Shown one piece after another: positions 55,590 through 64,000 of a stretch of 64,000 nt of DNA. The notes below the pieces were generated by a model that worked only from the letters and a program-made list of their open reading frames with translations, was not told the DNA's origin and did not search any database. This stretch comes from an uncultured Halomonas sp. (GTDB taxonomy: Bacteria > Pseudomonadota > Gammaproteobacteria > Pseudomonadales > Halomonadaceae), in assembly GCF_947500835.1 (NCBI RefSeq), contig NZ_CANMTQ010000001.1, positions 602,721 through 666,720 on the forward strand, given 5' to 3'. How positions within the stretch are numbered: the stretch's first letter is position 1; every line of letters starts with the position of its first letter. The position numbers were made by a program, and so were the translations under genes.

Positions 55590-55865
55590 CTATAAACCGA
55601 CGCTGAACATGGTCTCCAAATCATGCCGCGAATGCACCTGCATGGCATTGAGCGTTTCGGTTTCACGTATACCCTCGACTCGCATGAGTCGCTCGGTGAC
55701 CAGTTCTGCCAGACTTTCGAAATCACTGGTGCGGGCAATAGCGACCAGATCGTAACGACCGCAGGTCGAATAGACCTCGCTGATGCCATCGACTTCTGCC
55801 AGGCGTTCGGCGACGCCCTTGATCTGGCCTTTCTCGGCATTGATCAGAATCACCGCATTTTGCAT
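55590..55865 (-). CDS. Stand-alone Lrp/AsnC ligand-binding (RAM) domain protein
   Basis: A 91-residue protein made only of the RAM domain found at the C-terminus of Lrp/AsnC regulators (NAVILINAEKGQIKGVAERLAEVDGISEVYSTCGRYDLVAIAR). No helix-turn-helix precedes it. ATG 55865 follows AAGGAG. Stand-alone RAM proteins may bind amino acids and modulate full-length Lrp proteins. It lies 34 bases ahead of the nuclease gene. Confidence 0.87.
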   Translation of the reverse strand: MQNAVILINAEKGQIKGVAERLAEVDGISEVYSTCGRYDLVAIARTSDFESLAELVTERLMRVEGIRETETLNAMQVHSRHDLETMFSVGL

Positions 55866-56190
55866 CGAACGGCTCCTTGCTTGCACAGCAGTTGGATGTA
55901 ATTGTTATGGCGGGAAGGCCCGGTATCTCTATGCAGTATATCAGCTATTGGTAAACCCGAAGCGCTTGAAATCGTCTCGTCGTTTGCTGCTATCGCTTTA
56001 TTGCGCGACCAATTGCCGCGACCATAGCTATCTGAAAATTAGTGATTGCCGCCAGCATCGACTAGGATAAAAGCATCGAAACGTGGCGTTTCGATCTGCT
56101 GCAAGCATGGCAGCATAGTGCAGCAGTGCAAATTAGAGGCGGAAAACGCCCAAACACCGTGACTTATACATGAAAAATCAAGGAGATACC
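55866..56190 (+). promoter_or_regulatory. Gap upstream of the HiPIP gene, with two inverted repeats
   Basis: No gene is supported in these 325 bases. ATCGAAACG (56075-56083) and CGTTTCGAT (56087-56095) form a perfect 9-base inverted repeat with a 3-base loop. CTGCTGC (56096-56102) and GCAGCAG (56120-56126) form a second one. They could be an operator or leader structure for the HiPIP gene; neither is followed by T residues. Confidence 0.35.
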
Positions 56191-56505
56191 ATGGCTCAGC
56201 ACAGTCGCCGTGCGTTCATGCGCAATAGTCTACTCGGCCTCGCCGCTCTTCCTTTGGGTGTTGGCATTCTTTCCCAACGGGCCTTCGCCCAGGAGCTGGA
56301 ACCACTCGACCCCGAGGATCCTCAGGCAAAGGCGTTGAATTACGTCAAGAACGCCGAGGAAGCAAGCGACCATGAGGCTTACGAGGAAGGTGAACTATGC
56401 TCCAACTGCATGTTCTTCCAAGAAGCCAATAACGGGTGTCAATTGTTCCCGCAAAATAGCGTCGAGCCAAATGGCTGGTGCCAATCCTGGGCCGAGCAAG
56501 CTTGA
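56191..56505 (+). CDS. High-potential iron-sulfur protein (HiPIP), Tat-exported
   Basis: A 104-residue periplasmic electron carrier with one [4Fe-4S] cluster. The N-terminus has a twin-arginine signal (SRRAFMRNSLLGLAALPLGVGIL), as expected for a protein folded with its cofactor before export. The four ligands are in CSNC, NGCQLF and NGWCQSW, in the HiPIP pattern C-x2-C-x(13-16)-C. ATG 56191 follows AAGGAG; an upstream ATG at 56170 is less likely. HiPIPs shuttle electrons from the bc1 complex to oxidases; the partner is unknown here. Confidence 0.9.
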   Translation: MAQHSRRAFMRNSLLGLAALPLGVGILSQRAFAQELEPLDPEDPQAKALNYVKNAEEASDHEAYEEGELCSNCMFFQEANNGCQLFPQNSVEPNGWCQSWAEQA

Positions 56506-56528
56506 GCCTTCGCTTATGATCCCAAGCA

Positions 56529-56555
56529 ACGCGCCGGCAATCCGGCGCGTTTTTT
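56529..56555 (+). terminator. Rho-independent terminator after the HiPIP gene
   Basis: A perfect 9-base-pair stem ACGCGCCGG (56529-56537) / CCGGCGCGT (56542-56550) with loop CAAT and five more T at 56551-56555. Confidence 0.93.
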
Positions 56556-56608
56556 CATTTCAACCAGTCGACAGTCAATCAATACGCAATATAGGCACTG
56601 CCTACCTA

Positions 56609-58156
56609 CTACCTTTCACTCCCTTTGTCCGGCAACGGCCATTGATATCGCCGCACGATGTCATCGCCCTCCAGGGATGCCAGCTTGACCGGAAACCCCC
56701 ATAGATGATGCAAATGGCGCATGACCGGATAGACGCTCTTGGCCAACGGCCGACGCCGATCCTGAACATGATGCAATGTCAGGGAGCGATCGCCGCGTAT
56801 ATCCGCTTTCCACACTTGAATATTGGGCTCGCGCACCGACAGGGCATATTGCACGGAAAGCGCTTCACGCACCCGCTGATAACCTCGTTCGTCATGAATA
56901 GCCTCGATGGACAACAGCTCCTCACTATCATCATCGACAAGAGAAAACAGTTTCAGATCGCGAATCACCTTAGGTGACAAGAACTGCTGTACGAAGGACT
57001 CGTCCTTGAAGTTGCGCATGGCGAAATGAAGGGTATCAAGCCAGTTGCTGCCTGCAATATCGGGAAACCACTCGCGATCCTCATCCGTAGGGTCTTCGCA
57101 GATTCGGCGAATGTCGCTGAACATGGCAAACCCCAGCGCGTAGGGATTGATGCCGCTGTAGTGAGGACTATCGAATCCCGGCTGGTTGACTACCGCCGTA
57201 TGAGACTGGAGAAACTCGAGAATGAGTCCCTCATCGACGAGCCCTTCATCGAACAACCGGTTCATCAAAGTATAATGCCAGAAGGTAGCCCAGCCTTCGT
57301 TCATGACCTGAGTTTGACGCTGGGGATAAAAGTATTGTGCCAATTTGCGCACGATACGCACGATTTCACGCTGCCAGGGGGCCAGCAAGGGTGCATTCTT
57401 CTCGATAAAATAAAGCAGGTTCTCCTGGGGCTCTTCTGGATAACGACCTTGTTGATGCAGGCCAAGAGGGTCTTCGTAATCGTCCAACAAAGGCGTATCC
57501 AATGCCTCTGAGCGAGGAATCGTACGCCACAGCATGTTGACCTGGGATTGCAGATACTCCTCACGCTCGGTTTGACGCCGCGCCTCCTCCTCGGCTGAAA
57601 TCGGTGATGGCCGCTTGTACCGATCGACGCCATAGTTCTGCAGCGCATGACAAGCATCCAACAATTGCTCAACCGCCGCTACGCCATGGCGCTCCTCGCA
57701 TTCGGAGACATATTTGCGGGCAAAGACCAGATAATCGACGATTGCCGAGGCATCCGTCCAGGTGCGAAACAGATAGTTGCCCTTGAAAAACGAGTTGTGG
57801 CCATAGCAGGCATGAGCCATGACCAATACCTGCATCATCAGGGTGTTCTCTTCCATGAGATAGGCAATGCAGGGATCGGAGTTGATCACGAGCTCATAGG
57901 CCAACCCCATCTGCCCACGACGATAGGCCTGTTCGACGGATAGAAATTGCTTGCCGAAGGACCAGTGATGATAGCCCACTGGCATGCCGACGCTGGCATA
58001 GGCATCCATCATCTGTTCCGAGGTGATGATTTCGATCTGATTGGGGTAGATATCCAGGCGATATTCATCCGCCAATCGCGCAATCTCGCGCTCATAGTCG
58101 GTAAGTATCTCGAAGTTCCAATCAGAACCGGTGGCGATAGGGGTTCGTGAATTCAT
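56609..58156 (-). CDS. SpoVR-family protein (YcgB-like)
   Basis: A 515-residue protein matching the SpoVR/YcgB family along its length: WNFEILTDYEREIARLADEYRLDIYPNQIEIIT, GYHHWSFGK, MAHACYGHNSFFK and the TFWHYTLMNRLFDEGL block with conserved histidines. In Bacillus, SpoVR affects spore cortex; in Gram-negatives its role is unknown, but it co-occurs with yeaH and the PrkA kinase. It is the third gene of that set here, 48 bases after yeaH. Confidence 0.92.
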   Translation of the reverse strand: MNSRTPIATGSDWNFEILTDYEREIARLADEYRLDIYPNQIEIITSEQMMDAYASVGMPVGYHHWSFGKQFLSVEQAYRRGQMGLAYELVINSDPCIAYLMEENTLMMQVLVMAHACYGHNSFFKGNYLFRTWTDASAIVDYLVFARKYVSECEERHGVAAVEQLLDACHALQNYGVDRYKRPSPISAEEEARRQTEREEYLQSQVNMLWRTIPRSEALDTPLLDDYEDPLGLHQQGRYPEEPQENLLYFIEKNAPLLAPWQREIVRIVRKLAQYFYPQRQTQVMNEGWATFWHYTLMNRLFDEGLVDEGLILEFLQSHTAVVNQPGFDSPHYSGINPYALGFAMFSDIRRICEDPTDEDREWFPDIAGSNWLDTLHFAMRNFKDESFVQQFLSPKVIRDLKLFSLVDDDSEELLSIEAIHDERGYQRVREALSVQYALSVREPNIQVWKADIRGDRSLTLHHVQDRRRPLAKSVYPVMRHLHHLWGFPVKLASLEGDDIVRRYQWPLPDKGSER

Positions 58157-58204
58157 GCTGCCTCCTGGCCATCCGCTATGAATCGTTCAGCTGCTTTCGA
58201 GGTG

Positions 58205-59485
58205 TTATGCCTCTGTACGACGGCGAAACAGCTCACGGAATACGGGATAGATATCCCCCGCCTCGACAATCTGACGCATGGCGAAACGTTCTGGAAAGTC
58301 GTCCTGCACACTCTCGTACTCTTCCCACAATGCCTGATGAGCATGAGGAGTGATCTCAACGTAGGTGTAATATTGCAGTCGTGGCATCAACGATTTGACC
58401 AGTAGCTGGCGACAGGTAGTGGAGTCGTCATCCCAGTTATCGCCATCCGATGCTTGAGCAACGTATAGATTCCATTGGGCCGCGGGATAGCGCTTGGTGA
58501 TGATCTCATCCACCAGGGTCAAGGCGCTTGACACGATGGTGCCGCCGGTCTCCCTGGAATAGAAGAACTCCTCCTCGTCGACTTCCTTGGCGGCGGTATG
58601 GTGGCGCACGAAGACCAGCTCCACTTTCTCGTAGTTGCGCTCGAGAAATAGATAGAGCAGCAGGAAGAACCGCTTGGCGATATCCTTGTGAGACTGGGTC
58701 ATGGAACCCGAAACATCCATGATGCAGAACATTACCGCCTTATTGGATGGCTGGGGCTGATTGACCAGATGGTTGTAACGCAGATCGTAGGTATCGATGA
58801 AAGGCACCGATTCGAGCCGTTTTTCAAGACGCTCGATCTCCGCCCTCAATTCGGTGACACGGGAAGGGTTGCGCAGCACCGGATCCTTGCGCTCTTCCGT
58901 CTCCAAGGCCTCGATCGCTTCGCGAAGGGCGCGTCGAATAGGCGCCCGCATGGCAATGCGCCGCGCCTGGGCTTCGCGCATGGAGCGCACGATATTGATG
59001 CGAGAAGGCACACCGTCTTTTGAGATACCCGCCCGCACCGGTTTGACTTCCTCGAGGTCCACCAGCTGCTTGCGCTCGAGATGAGGAAGTTCCAGGCCGT
59101 CGAACACAAACTCCAGAAATTCTTCCCGGGTCAGCGAGAAGGCGAATTCATCCATGCCCTCGCCCTGGTCCGAGGCACCTCCCTCCCCGGCGCCTCCGCC
59201 ACCTCCCCCACTGGGTCGACGAAGGCGGTCGCCTTCGACGAATTCACGATTACCAGGACTGACAATGGTGCGCTCACCACCCGGCCCATGCTGAAACACC
59301 GGCTCGGAAATATCCCGAGCAGGAATCGAGACCTTTTCACCCCGTTCCATGTCGGTGATCGAGCGGCGATTGACCGCCTCCTCCACCGAACGTTTTATAT
59401 GAGTGCGATAACGATCGAGAAACCGCTGCCGATTTACCGCGCTTTTATGGCGTGCGTTGGGTCGACGGTCGATAAAGTAGCTCAT
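58205..59485 (-). CDS. yeaH: YeaH/DUF444 VWA-like protein
   Basis: A 426-residue DUF444 protein, the length of E. coli YeaH (427). It begins [27 protein letters not shown] Gly/Ser-rich low-complexity stretch lies near residues 90-110 ([13 protein letters not shown]), and a von Willebrand A-like domain has the MIDAS motif [10 protein letters not shown] (about residue 265). ATG 59485 follows GGAGGTGAG; 21 codons upstream are unlikely. It lies between prkA and spoVR, as in other proteobacteria, where yeaGH are RpoS-dependent starvation genes. Confidence 0.93.
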   Translation of the reverse strand: MSYFIDRRPNARHKSAVNRQRFLDRYRTHIKRSVEEAVNRRSITDMERGEKVSIPARDISEPVFQHGPGGERTIVSPGNREFVEGDRLRRPSGGGGGGAGEGGASDQGEGMDEFAFSLTREEFLEFVFDGLELPHLERKQLVDLEEVKPVRAGISKDGVPSRINIVRSMREAQARRIAMRAPIRRALREAIEALETEERKDPVLRNPSRVTELRAEIERLEKRLESVPFIDTYDLRYNHLVNQPQPSNKAVMFCIMDVSGSMTQSHKDIAKRFFLLLYLFLERNYEKVELVFVRHHTAAKEVDEEEFFYSRETGGTIVSSALTLVDEIITKRYPAAQWNLYVAQASDGDNWDDDSTTCRQLLVKSLMPRLQYYTYVEITPHAHQALWEEYESVQDDFPERFAMRQIVEAGDIYPVFRELFRRRTEA

Positions 59486-59557
59486 TCTCACCTCCCTGCG
59501 CGGGTTGCGCCCCGGCAAACAGAAAACACGCTTCCATCTGCCGGGCAACGGGTACTG

Positions 59558-61480
59558 CTACTGCGACTTGCGTACCCGCAGATACCACTCGGACAGCAAC
59601 CGCACCTGCTTTTCGGTGTAGCCCCGGTCGACCATACGCGCGACAAAATCCTCGTGCTTGCGCTGATCCGAGGCGGACGCCTTGGCATTGAAAGAGATCA
59701 CCGGCAACAGATCCTCGGTATTGGCGAACATCTTCTTCTCGATCACGCCTCTGAGTTTCTCGTAGGACTGCCAGCTGGGGTTCATGCCGTTGTTTTGCGC
59801 CCGTGCTCGCAAGACGAAGTTGACCACTTCGTGACGAAAATCCTTGGGATTGGAAATCCCGGCCGGCTTCTCGATCTTCTCGAGCTCTTCGTTGAGGGCC
59901 TGACGATTGAACTGCTCGCCGGTTTCCGGATCGCGATACTCCTGATCCTGGATCCAGAAATCCGCATAGGTCACATAGCGATCGAAAATGTTCTGGCCGT
60001 ACTCGCTGTAGGATTCGAGATAGGCGGTCTGGATTTCCTTGCCGATGAAGTCCACGTAGCGCGGCGCCAGGAACTCCTTTATGAAGCGCAGATAGCGCTC
60101 GTGAGTCTCTTTTGGCAGCTGCTCGTGGTCAAGACGCTGTTCCAGTACATAAAGCAGATGCACCGGATTGGCGGCAATCTCGTGAGTATCGAAGTTGAAG
60201 ACCTTGGAAAGTATCTTGAAGGCAAAGCGGGTCGAACGCCCGTCCATGCCCTCGTCAACCCCGGCGGAATCTCGGTATTCCTGGATCGATTTGGCCTTGG
60301 GGTCGGTATCCTTGAGATTTTCGCCGTCGTAGATGCGCATCTTGGAGTAGATGCTCGAATTCTCTGGCTCCTTCAAGCGAGACAGTACGGAGAACTGGGC
60401 CAGCATGCGCAGGGTGTCCGGGGCACAAGGCGCGTGATCGAGAGAAGAGTGTTCGAGCAACTTCTTGTAGATGTTGATCTCTTCGGAGACCCGCAGGCAA
60501 TAAGGCACCTTGACGATATAGACCCGGTCGAGAAACGCTTCGTTGTTGCGGTTGTTGCGGAACTGCTGCCATTCGCTCTCGTTGGAGTGGGCCAGCACCA
60601 CGCCATCGAAGGGAATGGCGCCCATGCCCTCCGTGGGGTTGTAGTTGCCTTCCTGGGTTGCGGTCAGCAGCGGATGCAGCACCTTGATCGGCGCTTTGAA
60701 CATCTCGACGAATTCCATCAGCCCCTGGTTGGCCTTACACAACCCACCCGAAAAGCTGTAGGCATCCGGATCATCCTGGGAATAGAGTTCGAGCTGGCGA
60801 ATATCCACTTTACCTACCAGGGAGGAGATATCCTGATTGTTCTCATCCCCCGGCTCGGTCTTGGATATGGCGATTTGATTGAGTCGCGAAGGATGCAGGC
60901 GCACCACCCGAAACTTGGAAATATCACCGCCATATTCTTTGAGCCGCTTGGAAGCCCAAGGCGACATCACGCTCTTGAGATAGCGCTGCGGGATGTTGTA
61001 TTCCTTTTCCAGCAACTCGCCGTCGTGTTCCGGCGAGAACAGCCCCAGGGGCGATTCGTAAACCGGAGAATCCTTGATTGCGTAGAAGGGCACCCGTTCC
61101 ATCAGCAGCTTGAGGCGCTCTGCCAGAGAGGACTTGCCGCCTCCTACCGGACCAAGCAGATAAAGAATCTGTTTACGCTCTTCGAGTCCTTGAGCTGCAT
61201 GACGGAAGTAGGCCACGATCTGCTCGATGGCGTCTTCCATGCCATAGAACTCGGAGAAGGCGGGATAGCGACGAATGATCTTGTTGGCGAAAATACGTGA
61301 CAGGCGTGAATCCTTGGCAGTGTCGACCACTTCAGGTTCACCGATAGCCTTGAGCATTCGTTCTGCAGCGGATGCATAGGCGGAAGGATCTTTGCGGCAC
61401 AACTCCAGGTATTCCTGAAGACTCATTTCTTCTTGCTGAACCTGCTCGTAACGGTTCTGCACATGATCGAAGATGCTCAT
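59558..61480 (-). CDS. yeaG: PrkA/YeaG serine protein kinase
   Basis: A 640-residue PrkA-type kinase with an N-terminal AAA+ domain (Walker A LGPVGGGKSSL, about residues 108-118; VVLAHSNESEW sensor region) and a C-terminal PrkA kinase-like domain (TRFAFKILSKVFNFDTHEIAANPVHLLYVLEQRL). E. coli YeaG is linked to nitrogen-starvation survival. ATG 61480 follows AAGGAGG. It is the first gene of the yeaG-yeaH-spoVR operon; the 236-base gap upstream (61481-61716) should hold its promoter, which I could not define. Confidence 0.94.
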   Translation of the reverse strand: MSIFDHVQNRYEQVQQEEMSLQEYLELCRKDPSAYASAAERMLKAIGEPEVVDTAKDSRLSRIFANKIIRRYPAFSEFYGMEDAIEQIVAYFRHAAQGLEERKQILYLLGPVGGGKSSLAERLKLLMERVPFYAIKDSPVYESPLGLFSPEHDGELLEKEYNIPQRYLKSVMSPWASKRLKEYGGDISKFRVVRLHPSRLNQIAISKTEPGDENNQDISSLVGKVDIRQLELYSQDDPDAYSFSGGLCKANQGLMEFVEMFKAPIKVLHPLLTATQEGNYNPTEGMGAIPFDGVVLAHSNESEWQQFRNNRNNEAFLDRVYIVKVPYCLRVSEEINIYKKLLEHSSLDHAPCAPDTLRMLAQFSVLSRLKEPENSSIYSKMRIYDGENLKDTDPKAKSIQEYRDSAGVDEGMDGRSTRFAFKILSKVFNFDTHEIAANPVHLLYVLEQRLDHEQLPKETHERYLRFIKEFLAPRYVDFIGKEIQTAYLESYSEYGQNIFDRYVTYADFWIQDQEYRDPETGEQFNRQALNEELEKIEKPAGISNPKDFRHEVVNFVLRARAQNNGMNPSWQSYEKLRGVIEKKMFANTEDLLPVISFNAKASASDQRKHEDFVARMVDRGYTEKQVRLLSEWYLRVRKSQ

Positions 61481-61716
61481 TGAAGCCTCCTTGGTCGCGA
61501 TCCCCGGTCACTCGACCCAAGTCTGAGCTTTCCGGACAGGCGTATTTATCAGCTTAGACGAATAAACCAGCTGGCGAGGGAGAGCTTGCCCTGCGTTTTC
61601 AACGCAACCTCTTCTCACGCTCTTATTTAATTATTATGAACATCAGGGTTCTAGATTGGTTGCCCTCGGAAATAAGGAAGTTGTGTAACGAAGCTGTGTC
61701 ATTTGCATCACTGCTC

Positions 61717-63807
<2,091 letters not shown>

Positions 63808-63870
63808 CTAAAGGCGCAGGATTCGCAAGTGTTGAAATAAGGAGGACCTGAAAAAGGGAGCTAGAACGAC

Positions 63871-63899
63871 AAAACCCCAAGTCACAAGACTCAGGGTTG
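63871..63899 (-). terminator. Probable terminator downstream of tRNA-Asp
   Basis: On the minus strand AACCCTGAGTC and GACTTGGGGTT form an imperfect hairpin with a 4-base loop and two mismatches, followed by a short T run (TTTTG), about 25 bases past the tRNA. Confidence 0.5.
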
Positions 63900-63923
63900 G
63901 TATTATCAAACGACAATCGATGG

Positions 63924-64000
63924 TGGCGGACCGGACGGGACTCGAACCCGCGACCTCCGGCGTGACAGGCCGGCATTCTAACCGACTGAACTACCGGTCC
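63924..64000 (-). tRNA. tRNA-Asp (anticodon GTC)
   Basis: A 77-base tRNA with encoded CCA, complete and ending at the window edge. The acceptor stem GGACCGG pairs with CCGGTCC, the D loop contains AGTCGGTTAGA, anticodon GTC is complementary to 63964-63966, and the T arm is GCGGGTTCGAGTCCCGT. It closely matches E. coli tRNA-Asp. Confidence 0.97.

Noticed and set aside
59081..61300. Open frame of 739 codons antisense to yeaH and yeaG
   Set aside because: Opposite-strand shadow of strongly conserved genes in high-GC DNA; no family resemblance.

Overview
The window looks like chromosomal DNA of a Halomonas-like gammaproteobacterium (Halomonadaceae). This rests on high GC, the conserved order lptD-surA-pdxA-rsmA-apaG-apaH, an rpsF-rpsR-(DUF2232)-rplI-dnaB ribosomal block, a full Mrp cation/proton antiporter operon, a polyol ABC uptake cluster and a DabA/DabB inorganic-carbon pump. 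It is an inference from gene content. I see no insertion sequence, integrase, phage gene or CRISPR array.

Layout. 1-6422 (minus): envelope/RNA-modification operon lptD to apaH, chained by ATGA stop/start overlaps. 6575-9773 (plus): amgK-murU cell-wall recycling pair, an OsmC protein and speD. 9796-14889: a LysR/NhaR-type regulator divergent from dabB-dabA, which ends stop-to-stop against coq7. 15844-18467 (plus): pgi coupled to a PfkB fructokinase. 18508-29193 (minus): a polyol catabolic operon (SorC-type regulator, solute-binding protein, two permeases, ATPase, HAD phosphatase, SDR polyol dehydrogenase, P-loop kinase, mannitol dehydrogenase, xylulokinase). Polyols would enter through the ABC transporter and be oxidised to fructose or xylulose. 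XylB, the convergent fructokinase and Pgi would then feed the pentose-phosphate and Entner-Doudoroff routes.

29218-36702: hinT, prkB, a thioesterase, purD-phaR (minus), rsmE (plus), and two envelope genes (DUF748, MltB-like) plus DUF3429 (minus). 37234-43106 (plus): mrpA(B)CDEFG, preceded by a leader of about 530 bases that holds a candidate 52-codon ORF. 43122-46534: hemH, an iron-sulfur (6-4)-type photolyase and two small unknowns. 46547-54221 (minus): dnaB, rhodanese, rplI, DUF2232, rpsR, rpsF, rlmB, rnr. 54419-54627: two tandem tRNA-Leu(CAG). 54701-56505: membrane-anchored nuclease, stand-alone RAM domain, HiPIP. 56609-61480 (minus): the SpoVR-YeaH-PrkA stress triad. The window ends with a FadH-like reductase and tRNA-Asp.

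No single region is clearly an undescribed system. The best leads are: the palindromic repeat wedged between the polyol binding-protein gene and its permease genes; the dabB leader hairpin beside a divergent operator region; the unassigned HAD/P-loop kinase pair in the polyol operon; the tandem-repeat tail on ribosomal protein bS6; the leader ORF ahead of mrp; and two convergent gene pairs whose stop codons interlock.
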